Shown here: piece after piece, positions 44,269 to 52,290 of the stretch | How the letters are laid out: every line of letters begins with the position of its first letter | Numbering within the stretch: position 1 is the stretch's first letter | Source of the DNA: Marivirga salinae | Lineage (GTDB): Bacteria > Bacteroidota > Bacteroidia > Cytophagales > Cyclobacteriaceae | DNA: 64,000 nt | NCBI RefSeq assembly: GCF_030503855.1 | Contig: NZ_CP129971.1 | Span: 1,619,501-1,683,500, forward strand | Direction of reading: 5' to 3' | Translations under genes and position numbers: made by a program | Notes under the pieces: model-generated | The model's database searches: none | What the model was told of the DNA's origin: nothing | Seen by the model: only the letters and a program-made list of their open reading frames with translations

Positions 44269-44417
44269 AACATTTAATGATTGGTTATTAATATTAACAA
44301 GACATGAAGTCAATTGTTGTTTTTTATTCGTATTAACCTGAGTTCGACATTAATTTGGAAATTCAGGATTTCATGGGAAAGTTTTTCTGATTCCGCTTGT
44401 AAACAGCGATTTTCTTT

Positions 44418-44576
44418 CTAAAAATTTCTTACAATAGCCCGATATTGCTTCAAAATATTTAGTTGAAACTCACTATTTACAAACGGTCTGAATCCTAAAT
44501 TAATAATCGAATTCAGGGTATTAGTCCAGCTTTGTTCCTTTAAATCCTCATCTCTCCATTTGTGTTTGCTCAGATT
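44418..44576 (-). pseudogene. Possible gene remnant, C-terminal fragment
   Basis: A 52-codon minus-strand frame has coding-like sequence (KWRDEDLKEQSWTNTLNSII, then NLGFRPFVNSEFQLN and KQYRAIVRNF) but no start codon; it opens after an in-frame TAA. It lies in the otherwise empty 479-bp gap between DUF4199 and the next lipoprotein gene. The parent family is not recognised; chance is possible. Confidence 0.3.
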
Positions 44577-44712
44577 TTATTTTAATCAATAGCTCATTGA
44601 AATGAGAATCAAATTTGTCAAAGTAATTGTTGTTAGTTCATTCAACTGTTTTTGTAATTAATATCAATTCAGTATTTCATCGAATTATCCGTGAATTTCC
44701 TTGCTTATCCTG

Positions 44713-44720
44713 TATATTTG
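44713..44720 (+). promoter_or_regulatory. -7 element of the small lipoprotein/cmk/ispH cluster
   Basis: TATATTTG fits TAnnTTTG and lies 27 nt before the ATG at 44748. The -33 box is not clear. Confidence 0.45.
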
Positions 44721-44747
44721 CAGACGAAAACAAATTTGGAGGTATTG

Positions 44748-44885
44748 ATGCTTAGGAAAGCACTAAAATTAAATTTTATATCCTTATTAATTATCGGAGT
44801 TTTGATGTCTGCTTGTGCGAATCAAGGAGGACGAAAATCAATGCCTAAGAAAAAACCTCTACCATGTCCTGTTAAAGATTGCTAA
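44748..44885 (+). CDS. Small lipoprotein, 45 residues, with Cys-containing basic tail
   Basis: The frame reads MLRKALKLNFISLLIIGVLM then SACANQGGRKSMPKKKPLPC and PVKDC. Lipobox VLMSAC gives Cys23 as the lipidated residue. The mature 23 residues are basic and carry two more cysteines near the end (PLPCPVKDC). An unusually good Shine-Dalgarno GGAGG (44738-44742) sits 5 nt before the ATG, which is rare in this phylum. The stop is one base before the cmk ATG, so it is co-transcribed with cmk and ispH. Confidence 0.7.
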   Translation: MLRKALKLNFISLLIIGVLMSACANQGGRKSMPKKKPLPCPVKDC

Positions 44886-44886
44886 A

Positions 44887-45576
44887 ATGAGAAAAATAGT
44901 TATTGCCATAGATGGATATTCAGCCTGCGGGAAAAGTAGCACAGCCAAAGAAGTGGCAAATCTGCTAGGCTACAGTTATATTGATTCAGGAGCTATGTAC
45001 AGGGCAGTGACTTTGTATTTCCATCAAAACCATATCACAATAGACAATCCTAAGGAAGTTGCTAAAGCCATTGAAAATATTAATATTTCTTTCATTTTTA
45101 ACGAAAGAAAGGCATACAGCGAAACTTATTTGAATGGCTTGAATGTTGAAGAGGAAATTCGAAAAATGTATATTTCAAATCAGGTAAGTAAAGTAAGTTC
45201 TATATCTGAGGTGAGAAAAAATATGGTAAGCCAACAACGAAAATTAGGAAAGAAGAAAGGGGTGGTAATGGATGGAAGAGATATTGGTTCGAATGTATTT
45301 CCTAATGCAGAATTAAAAATTTTCATGAAAGCTGATTTGGCTATTAGAGCCGAAAGAAGGCAAAATGAGTTACTGGAAAAAAATCAGTTAGTTCCAATTC
45401 CTGAAATAGAAGAAAACTTATTAGCACGTGATAAAATGGATTCGGAAAGAAAGGAGAATCCTTTGATAATCCCTGATGATGCTTATATTTTGGATACAAG
45501 CGAATTGACCTTGCCAGAACAGGTAGAATATGTTCTGCAATTGGCAACCGAAAAAATGATAAAATATGATGGGTAA
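44887..45576 (+). CDS. cmk: Cytidylate kinase
   Basis: This 229-residue enzyme phosphorylates CMP/dCMP with ATP. The P-loop GYSACGKSS is at residues 9-17, followed by YSYIDSGAMYRAVTLYF, VMDGRDIGSNVFPNAELKIF and a LID-like RAERRQNEL. The ATG at 44887 places the P-loop at the usual distance; an upstream in-frame ATG would lie in the lipoprotein gene and is rejected. The stop overlaps ispH by 11 nt. The cmk-ispH pair is consistent with a coupled operon. Confidence 0.93.
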   Translation: MRKIVIAIDGYSACGKSSTAKEVANLLGYSYIDSGAMYRAVTLYFHQNHITIDNPKEVAKAIENINISFIFNERKAYSETYLNGLNVEEEIRKMYISNQVSKVSSISEVRKNMVSQQRKLGKKKGVVMDGRDIGSNVFPNAELKIFMKADLAIRAERRQNELLEKNQLVPIPEIEENLLARDKMDSERKENPLIIPDDAYILDTSELTLPEQVEYVLQLATEKMIKYDG

Positions 45577-46486
45577 ATTGAAAGTAACCATAGACCAAGA
45601 TTCAGGTTATTGCTTCGGTGTTGAATATGCTATTAGGATGGCAGAAGATGCGATGGAAGAATCCGATAAATTATATTGTTTGGGTGATATAGTCCATAAC
45701 GATATGGAAGTAAAAAGACTTTATAATAAAGGATTAAGAGTCATCAATTATGATGATTTGAAAGAGCTTCATGATTGCAAAGTATTGATAAGAGCTCACG
45801 GAGAACCACCTGAGACCTATCGTATTGCTATGGAAAACAACATTGAACTCATTGATGCAAGTTGCCCTGTTGTTTTGAAATTACAAAATAGAGTGAAAAA
45901 TGCGCATGATAAAATGTGCACAGATAAAGGACAGATTGTGATCTATGGTAAAAAAGGTCATGCAGAAGTGACGGGTTTAGACGGACAAACTAACGGAAAT
46001 GCAATCATAGTCATGGATGAATCGGATCTTGAGAAAATAGATTTTAAAAGACCCGTTACTTTATTTAGTCAAACCACTAAAAGCACTTCTGGCTTTTATG
46101 ATTTAAAAGAGAAGATCGAAAATAGATTAAAGCAGGCTCAAGCAGATTTTAAAGAAGAGAAATCAGCTACATTTAATGCAAATGATAGCATTTGTAGGCA
46201 AGTGTCCAATAGAGAGCCAAAACTAAAAGAATTTTCAAAGCTACACGATGTTGTTTTGTTTGTGAGTGGTAAGAAAAGCTCAAATGGAAAAGCATTGTAT
46301 CAAGTATGTAAAGCCCAAAATCCGAACAGTTATTTTGTTGAAAATGAAGAGGAGGTAGATTCTCTTTGGTTTGAAGGTCAAAATTCAGTGGGGATATGCG
46401 GAGCAACATCAACCCCGATGTGGTTAATGGAGAAAGTAAAGAATTATGTGGAAAATATTGAACATGAAAGCCTACTAAGCTGTTAA
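45566..46486 (+). CDS. ispH: 4-hydroxy-3-methylbut-2-enyl diphosphate reductase
   Basis: The last enzyme of the MEP isoprenoid pathway; it reduces HMBPP to IPP and DMAPP with a [4Fe-4S] cluster. The three cluster cysteines are Cys16 (GYCFGV), Cys100 (DASCPVV) and Cys210 (DSICRQVSNRE). Substrate-binding residues are in IRAHGEPPE (His79), GKKGHAEVTG (His132, Glu134) and the SSNGKAL region. The 306-residue length is normal. It overlaps cmk and ends the small operon. Confidence 0.95.
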   Translation: MMGKLKVTIDQDSGYCFGVEYAIRMAEDAMEESDKLYCLGDIVHNDMEVKRLYNKGLRVINYDDLKELHDCKVLIRAHGEPPETYRIAMENNIELIDASCPVVLKLQNRVKNAHDKMCTDKGQIVIYGKKGHAEVTGLDGQTNGNAIIVMDESDLEKIDFKRPVTLFSQTTKSTSGFYDLKEKIENRLKQAQADFKEEKSATFNANDSICRQVSNREPKLKEFSKLHDVVLFVSGKKSSNGKALYQVCKAQNPNSYFVENEEEVDSLWFEGQNSVGICGATSTPMWLMEKVKNYVENIEHESLLSC

Positions 46487-46560
46487 CGAAAAAGTTTTCA
46501 GCCGAATTAACTATGTACAGTATTATTGTATTAAAAGATTTTTTTTAGCAAAATAATTCT

Positions 46561-46568
46561 TAATTTTG
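46561..46568 (+). promoter_or_regulatory. -7 element of the nqr operon
   Basis: TAATTTTG fits TAnnTTTG and lies 38 nt before the preferred nqrA ATG at 46607. A TTG at 46524-46526 is too far (34 nt) to be a normal -33 box. Confidence 0.45.
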
Positions 46569-46606
46569 CCTCAATTTCAAATAAGGGTTCATTGTTAAAT
46601 AAAGAC

Positions 46607-47971
46607 ATGTCTCATACCATTAAACTTAAAAAAGGTTTTGATATCAACTTAGCTGGAAAAGCTGAACAAAAGATATCAAGTGCACCTAAACCAGAAACAT
46701 TCGCAATCAAACCTACTGACTTTCCGGCTATTACACGGCCAAAGTTATTAGTAGAGGAAGGTGATTCTGTTAAAGCAGGAACTCCACTCATCTATGATAA
46801 GATGGCTCCAGATGTATTGTACTGCTCTCCAGTTAGCGGAGAAGTAGCCGAAATCAAAAGAGGAGATAAGCGAAAATTATTAGAATTAAGGATTTTAGCA
46901 GATAAGGAAAATGAATTTGTGGATTTTGGAAAGCATTCCAAATCTGACCTCAAATCATTGGATGCAGAGAAAGCTAAAGAAACTATGCTGAAAAGCGGTG
47001 TTTGGCCTAATATTATCCAAAGACCTTATGGTATAGTAGCTAATCCTGAAGATTCGCCTAAAGCAATCTTTATTTCCGCATTTGATACGCATCCTTTAGC
47101 TCCAGAATATAACTTCATTTATAAAGAAGATGAAGAAGCATTTGAAGCTGGTTTAGAAGTAATTAAAAAATTCACTCAAGGAAAAGTTCATATCAATATT
47201 TCTGAAGATAAAGAAATGTTGAAAATGTTCAGCCAAGCAGAAGGTGTTCAAATCAATAAATTTTCTGGTAAACACCCTTCAGGTAACGTAGGCGTTCAAA
47301 TTCATCATATTGACCCTATCAATAAAGGTGATATCGCTTGGACAGTAAAACCTTATGGTGTTATCCAAATTGGTAATCTTTTCTTATCCGGAAAATATGA
47401 TGCTTCTAAAAAAGTAGCTTTAACAGGATCAGAAGTAAGTGAGCCTCAATATTATCAAACTTATGTAGGTGCTTCAATCAAAAATATTATTAAAGATAAT
47501 ATTTCTGGAGACCATGTAAGATATATTTCAGGAAACCCATTAACTGGGGAACGAATTGATGCGGATGGTTATTTAGGGTATTATGATGAACAGATAACGG
47601 TTGTTCCTGAAGGTGATTTTGAAGAATTATTAGGATGGATCAAGCCTACCACTTCAAAACTAAGTATTCATAGGGCTATTGGTTTATTATCTTTCTTGAA
47701 CAAAAAGAAAGAATATGTATTAGATACTAATACCAATGGAGAGGAAAGGGCATTTGTTTTGACTGGTGAGTTTGAAAAAGTTCTTCCAATGGATATATTG
47801 CCTAATTATTTATTTAAAGCTATAATGGCTGAAGACTATGATGAAATGGAAGCTTTAGGTATTTTCGAATTAGTGGAAGAGGATGTAGCATTATGTGAAT
47901 TCATTGATGTTTCTAAACATGAGCTACAGGCCATCTTAAGAAAAGGAATCAATTTAATGATAAATGGATAA
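46607..47971 (+). CDS. nqrA: Na+-translocating NADH:quinone reductase subunit A
   Basis: NqrA is the peripheral quinone-related subunit of the sodium-pumping respiratory complex. Conserved features are IKLKKGFDINLAGKA at the N-terminus, PKLLVEEGDSVKAGTPL with a biotinyl-like fold, PVSGEVAEIKRGDKRKL, and KDNISGDHVRYISGNPLTG. The ATG at 46607 (MSHTIKLKKGF) is preferred over the TTG at 46592. It starts the operon nqrABCDE. The complex couples NADH oxidation to sodium export in the inner membrane. Confidence 0.93.
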   Translation: MSHTIKLKKGFDINLAGKAEQKISSAPKPETFAIKPTDFPAITRPKLLVEEGDSVKAGTPLIYDKMAPDVLYCSPVSGEVAEIKRGDKRKLLELRILADKENEFVDFGKHSKSDLKSLDAEKAKETMLKSGVWPNIIQRPYGIVANPEDSPKAIFISAFDTHPLAPEYNFIYKEDEEAFEAGLEVIKKFTQGKVHINISEDKEMLKMFSQAEGVQINKFSGKHPSGNVGVQIHHIDPINKGDIAWTVKPYGVIQIGNLFLSGKYDASKKVALTGSEVSEPQYYQTYVGASIKNIIKDNISGDHVRYISGNPLTGERIDADGYLGYYDEQITVVPEGDFEELLGWIKPTTSKLSIHRAIGLLSFLNKKKEYVLDTNTNGEERAFVLTGEFEKVLPMDILPNYLFKAIMAEDYDEMEALGIFELVEEDVALCEFIDVSKHELQAILRKGINLMING

Positions 47972-48024
47972 AAGGTAATTAATCTTAGAGATTAATATCA
48001 ATAAATATAATCATACTATAAAAT

Positions 48025-49218
48025 ATGAATCCAATACAAAAATTCTTCGATAAAATTGAACCTCTTTTTGAGAAAGGGGGGAAATACGAGAAGTACTATA
48101 CATTGTACGAAGGTCACAGAACTATTCTTTTCAGGCCTAAATTAGTTACAGGTAAAAAAGGTGTACAAGTTAGGGATGCTAACGACTTGAAGAGAACCAT
48201 GATTACAGTAGTTATCGCCATGATTCCTTGTTTATTATTTGGAATCTGGAACATAGGTCATCAGCATTTTTTAGCAATAGGTGAAACAGCAACTTTTATC
48301 CAAAAAATTGGAATTGGTGCTATTCAAGCTATTCCAATTATTATTGTTTCCTATGCGGTAGGTCTTGGAACTGAATTTGCAGTTTGTGTTATCCGTAATC
48401 ACCCTGTTAATGAAGGTTATTTGGTTACAGGTATGTTAATTGCATTAATTATGCCACCTAGTATCCCTTTATGGCAAGTGGCATTGGCTACAATTTTTGC
48501 TGTAATTATTGCTAAAGAGGTTTTTGGTGGAACAGGAATGAATGTTTTAAACGTAGCCTTAACAGCTAGAGCATTTTTATATTTTGCTTACCCTACCGAT
48601 ATTTCAGGTGAGGTTTGGACTTATTTAGGTGATGCTACTGCTGTTGATGGATACTCTGGAGCGACTGCTTTAGCTGTTGCTTACGATACAGCTTTAAACG
48701 GAACGGGTACTGTGATGGAATCGTTTTCAAGCTTCTGGGCTGAAGGGATGTATTCATTCAAGAATATGTTTATAGGAGCGATTCCTGGTTCCATAGGTGA
48801 GACTTCTACTTTAATGGTATTAATTGGAGCTGCAATCCTTATTGCTACAGGAGTTGGAAGCTGGAAAATTATTTTCAGTGTATTTGCTGGAGCTTGGTTA
48901 ATGGGATTAGGTTTTAACGCTGTAGGATACAATGCTTTTATGGATATGCCAGCTCATTATCACTTAGTGATTGGTGGTTTAGCTTTCGGAGCAGTATTTA
49001 TGGCAACTGATCCAGTATCGGCAGCCCATACAGAAACTGGTAAATGGATTTACGGATTCTTGATAGGTATATTAACTGTAATCATTAGAGTTGTTAACCC
49101 TGCTTATCCAGAAGGAATTATGCTAGCCATTCTTTTAATGAATGTGTTTGCTCCATTAATCGATCATTATGTTGTTGAATCTAATAAAAAGAGGAGGTTA
49201 AAACGTGCGACAGTCTAA
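48025..49218 (+). CDS. nqrB: Na+-translocating NADH:quinone reductase subunit B
   Basis: This 397-residue integral membrane subunit has about 10 spans, with the covalent FMN site at Thr214 in VDGYSGATALAV (S/T-G-A-T motif). ANDLKRTMITVVIAMIPCLLF, LTARAFLYFAYP and MATDPVSAAHTETGKWIYG are family landmarks; the last is part of the sodium path. It overlaps nqrC by 14 nt. Confidence 0.95.
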   Translation: MNPIQKFFDKIEPLFEKGGKYEKYYTLYEGHRTILFRPKLVTGKKGVQVRDANDLKRTMITVVIAMIPCLLFGIWNIGHQHFLAIGETATFIQKIGIGAIQAIPIIIVSYAVGLGTEFAVCVIRNHPVNEGYLVTGMLIALIMPPSIPLWQVALATIFAVIIAKEVFGGTGMNVLNVALTARAFLYFAYPTDISGEVWTYLGDATAVDGYSGATALAVAYDTALNGTGTVMESFSSFWAEGMYSFKNMFIGAIPGSIGETSTLMVLIGAAILIATGVGSWKIIFSVFAGAWLMGLGFNAVGYNAFMDMPAHYHLVIGGLAFGAVFMATDPVSAAHTETGKWIYGFLIGILTVIIRVVNPAYPEGIMLAILLMNVFAPLIDHYVVESNKKRRLKRATV

Positions 49219-49951
49219 TTATTACGTAATATTATTTTCCGTCATACTAACAGTTGTATTGGGCGGATTATTGGCAGCTACGTCTGAAGGTTTAGGACCT
49301 ATTCAGCAAAAGTCAATAGAGTTGGACACTAAAAAACAAATTTTGGGTGCTGTAATAGAAGTGACTCCTGAAATGGATGTCATTGAAACTTACAATAAAG
49401 CTATTAAATCTGAAGTAACAGATTATGAGGGCAATATTGTAACTGAAAATGAAAAAGGAGAAGAGCTAGTAGCTGAAGATGTAAGTGTTGAAAAACAATA
49501 TAAAAAAGCACCGGAAGAAAGACTTTATCCTGTGTTCAAATATTATGGAAAAGATGGTGGAGAAGAAATAGAGTCTTATATCCTGCCTGTATATGGTAGT
49601 GGTCTTTGGGATAATATTTGGGGTTATATAGCCTTAGATACTGAAGGGAAAATCATTAAAGGGGCGGTTTTTGCTCACGCAGGAGAAACCCCAGGATTAG
49701 GAGCAAGAATTACCGAGGATCAAGTACAAGCAAGATTTGAAGGTAAAGAGCTTTATAATGATCAAGGCGAATTGGTATCTGTTAAAATGCTTAAAGGTGA
49801 AAGTAATCCTGAAAGTAAATTGGATGAGCATCATGTAGACGGAATGTCTGGAGCCACCATTACTGGTAATGGTCTAAATGACATGTTGAAAAATTATTTC
49901 AAATATTACCAATCATATTTTAACAAAAAAGGGGCTACTGCCACTTTATAA
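49205..49951 (+). CDS. nqrC: Na+-translocating NADH:quinone reductase subunit C
   Basis: This 248-residue subunit has one N-terminal membrane span (about 7-26) and a periplasmic FMN-binding domain. The covalent FMN site is Thr218 in VDGMSGATITGNG. GSGLWDNIWGYIALD and HAGETPGLGARI are typical. The start is GTG at 49205 inside the end of nqrB. FMN attachment would need an ApbE transferase encoded elsewhere. Confidence 0.95.
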   Translation: MRQSNYYVILFSVILTVVLGGLLAATSEGLGPIQQKSIELDTKKQILGAVIEVTPEMDVIETYNKAIKSEVTDYEGNIVTENEKGEELVAEDVSVEKQYKKAPEERLYPVFKYYGKDGGEEIESYILPVYGSGLWDNIWGYIALDTEGKIIKGAVFAHAGETPGLGARITEDQVQARFEGKELYNDQGELVSVKMLKGESNPESKLDEHHVDGMSGATITGNGLNDMLKNYFKYYQSYFNKKGATATL

Positions 49952-49969
49952 TTTAAAGAAATTAAAGAT

Positions 49970-50656
49970 ATGAGTACAGAAACTGTAGATAAACCGGTTA
50001 AAAAAGATTCGGAAGCTTTTCTTTCCAAAAGAAGGAAAAAGATTGTAACCGATCCGTTAAATGACGATAACCCGATTACCATTCAGGTATTGGGTATTTG
50101 TTCTGCTTTAGCAGTAACTACCCAAATGAAACCAACAATGGTAATGTCAATTGCGGTTATTTTTGTGATAGTTTTTTCAAACTTAACTATTTCATTAATA
50201 AGAAAATTGATTCCAAACCGTGTTAGGATTATTGTTCAATTGGCTGTTATTGCAACATTGGTAACTCTAGTAAATGAAGTATTGCAAGCTTTTGCTTACG
50301 ATATGTATAAAGAATTAAGTGTATTCGTTGGTTTGATTATTACAAACTGTATCATTATGGGGCGTTTGGAAGCATTTGCTTTAGCTAATAAACCTTATGA
50401 TTCAATTCTTGATGGTTTAGGAAGTGGTTTAGGATACGCTTGGATTATACTAGCTGTTGCTTTCTTTAGAGAGCTTTTTGGTTCGGGTGCAATATTTGGC
50501 TTCGAAGTATTTGAAGCTATTGGTTTCTCAGCAGATGGATGGGTTGGTTTTGACTACCAAGCTAATGGTATTATGGTAACTCCAGTTGGTGCCTTCTTTA
50601 TATTGGGGCTTATTATCTGGGTTCAAAGAAATAAAACAGGATACGTAGAAAATTAA
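49970..50656 (+). CDS. nqrD: Na+-translocating NADH:quinone reductase subunit D
   Basis: This 228-residue integral membrane subunit of the NqrDE/RnfAE family has six predicted spans. NPITIQVLGICSALAVT and FVGLIITNCIIMGRLEAFAL carry the conserved cysteines that bind the iron centre shared with NqrE. The N-terminal 30 residues are hydrophilic and basic. Confidence 0.95.
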   Translation: MSTETVDKPVKKDSEAFLSKRRKKIVTDPLNDDNPITIQVLGICSALAVTTQMKPTMVMSIAVIFVIVFSNLTISLIRKLIPNRVRIIVQLAVIATLVTLVNEVLQAFAYDMYKELSVFVGLIITNCIIMGRLEAFALANKPYDSILDGLGSGLGYAWIILAVAFFRELFGSGAIFGFEVFEAIGFSADGWVGFDYQANGIMVTPVGAFFILGLIIWVQRNKTGYVEN

Positions 50657-50676
50657 TCGCTAAAAATATTTAGACA

Positions 50677-51288
50677 ATGGATTTAATTAATTTAGGAATA
50701 AAATCAATTTTTATAGAGAACATGGTTTTCGCCTATTTCTTAGGTATGTGTTCTTTTTTGGCGGTTTCTAAAAAGGTAAGCACTGCTTTCGGTTTAGGAT
50801 TAGCTGTTGTTTTCGTTTTGACTATCACAGTTCCAACTAACTGGTTCTTGGCAGAGTATGTATTAAATGAAGGAGCGCTTACATGGTTAAGTAAAGATTT
50901 AGCAACAGTAGATTTAAGCTTCTTAAGCTTTATCATGTATATCGCTGTGATTGCATCAATGGTGCAATTAGTTGAGATGGTAATTGAAAAAACATCACCA
51001 GCTCTTTACGGTTCTTTAGGTATATTTTTACCATTGATTGCTGTTAACTGTGCGATTTTAGGTTCATCCTTATTCATGGCGCAAAGAGAGTATGGATTAG
51101 CTGAATCTGCTGTTTATGGCTTCTCTTCAGGAATTGGATGGTTCTTAGCAATTATTGCTCTAGCAGCTATTCGCGAAAGATTAAAATACTCTAATGTTCC
51201 TGATGGATTAAAAGGATTGGGCATTACAATGTTAATCACTGGCTTGATGGGTATTGCATTTATGTCTTTTATGGGGATTTCAATTTAA
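50677..51288 (+). CDS. nqrE: Na+-translocating NADH:quinone reductase subunit E
   Basis: This 203-residue membrane partner of NqrD has inverted topology. [17 protein letters not shown] and [17 protein letters not shown] carry the conserved cysteines for the intramembrane iron site. It is the last nqr gene: a strong terminator follows 27 nt later and the next gene is DUF502. The FAD/2Fe-2S subunit gene nqrF is therefore not in the expected place. Confidence 0.95.
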   Translation: MDLINLGIKSIFIENMVFAYFLGMCSFLAVSKKVSTAFGLGLAVVFVLTITVPTNWFLAEYVLNEGALTWLSKDLATVDLSFLSFIMYIAVIASMVQLVEMVIEKTSPALYGSLGIFLPLIAVNCAILGSSLFMAQREYGLAESAVYGFSSGIGWFLAIIALAAIRERLKYSNVPDGLKGLGITMLITGLMGIAFMSFMGISI

Positions 51289-51313
51289 CCCTCTTTTAAT
51301 AATGTTATTTTCG

Positions 51314-51344
51314 AAGCCTTGATGGACTACATCAGGGCTTTTTT
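51314..51344 (+). terminator. Terminator ending nqrABCDE
   Basis: AGCCTTGATG (51315-51324) and CATCAGGGCT (51330-51339) form a 10-bp stem with one G-U pair and a 5-nt loop, followed by T6. Confidence 0.85.
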
Positions 51345-51376
51345 CGTTAGTACAACAATACATTTTATTTTTATAC

Positions 51377-51943
51377 ATGAGACAAAGGATTCTTACAAAA
51401 ATTGCAAGTTATTTTTTCAGGGGATTATTATTCGTAGCGCCTATTGCCTTTACTCTTTTAGTAATACAAGCGGTCTTTAATTGGCTTGATGGGTTGTTAC
51501 CTGTTGATTTTCCAGGGCTTGGGATATTAATTCTGGTATCAGCAATAATTGGAGTGGGCTATTTAGGAAGCACCTATTTTATGAAGCCCTTTTTCGAGTT
51601 GTTTGAACAAATTATAACAAAGATTCCTTTTCTAAGTTTGATATATAACTCTATAAAAGATCTTGTTGGAGCATTTGTAGGTGATAAAAAGAAATTTAAT
51701 GAACCCGTCATGGTGCAATTTGATGAAGCGGGTAAAATATTTAAACCAGGATTTATTACTCAAAGTGATTTAACTAAGGTCGGATTGGAAGGTTTTTCTT
51801 CTGTTTATATGCCACATTCCTATAATTTTTCAGGAAATATTATAATCGTTAAAAATGAGTTGGTTCATGCATGGGATGTTAATAGTACTAATGCAATGAA
51901 ATTTATTGTTTCTGGAGGCGTGAGCGGTTTTGAAGATATGTAA
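51377..51943 (+). CDS. DUF502 family membrane protein
   Basis: This 188-residue protein has two N-terminal spans (about 12-36 and 46-66) and a soluble beta-rich C-terminal domain. FFRGLLFVAPIAFTLLV, IPFLSLIYNSIKDLV and SSVYMPHSYNFSGNIIIV fit DUF502. No function is established. It lies directly after the nqr terminator and is probably independent. Confidence 0.85.
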   Translation: MRQRILTKIASYFFRGLLFVAPIAFTLLVIQAVFNWLDGLLPVDFPGLGILILVSAIIGVGYLGSTYFMKPFFELFEQIITKIPFLSLIYNSIKDLVGAFVGDKKKFNEPVMVQFDEAGKIFKPGFITQSDLTKVGLEGFSSVYMPHSYNFSGNIIIVKNELVHAWDVNSTNAMKFIVSGGVSGFEDM

Positions 51944-52076
51944 TAAAGAACAAAAAAAAGGCTTTAAAATATTTTTAATTTACCTTTAAATATAATTAAA
52001 GCAATAATTAAAGTAAATAAAGTAATAATTACGCTATAAAATCCTTAGTATGCTTTTTATCAGTAATGTATGTTAT

Positions 52077-52084
52077 TATATTTG
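52077..52084 (+). promoter_or_regulatory. -7 element for a small membrane protein gene
   Basis: TATATTTG fits TAnnTTTG and lies 20 nt before the ATG at 52105. Confidence 0.45.
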
Positions 52085-52104
52085 TTTACCATTAAAAATT
52101 AATC

Positions 52105-52251
52105 ATGACGAGGGGGGAAGTTTTGAACGTAAAGAGTAAATATAAATCAATTATTACGAATGGTTCTACAGGCGATATAATTTCTGCTGTGGTTATTGGT
52201 ATTGAATGTATTGTAGCAACTTCTGTTATTATAATGAATATATTAAACTAA
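52105..52251 (+). CDS. Small single-span membrane protein, 48 residues
   Basis: MTRGEVLNVKSKYKSIITNG precedes a hydrophobic segment (IISAVVIGIECIVATSVIIM) and ends ILN. A basic N-terminal part and one span predict an inner-membrane mini-protein. A -7 promoter element is 20 nt upstream. No family is recognised; promoter, length and hydrophobic pattern support coding, but only moderately. It lies 39 nt before the AddA-like gene. Confidence 0.45.
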   Translation: MTRGEVLNVKSKYKSIITNGSTGDIISAVVIGIECIVATSVIIMNILN

Positions 52252-52290
52252 CTCCTTTTAATTTAATTCCACTTCCCTTAATTTTCCTTT

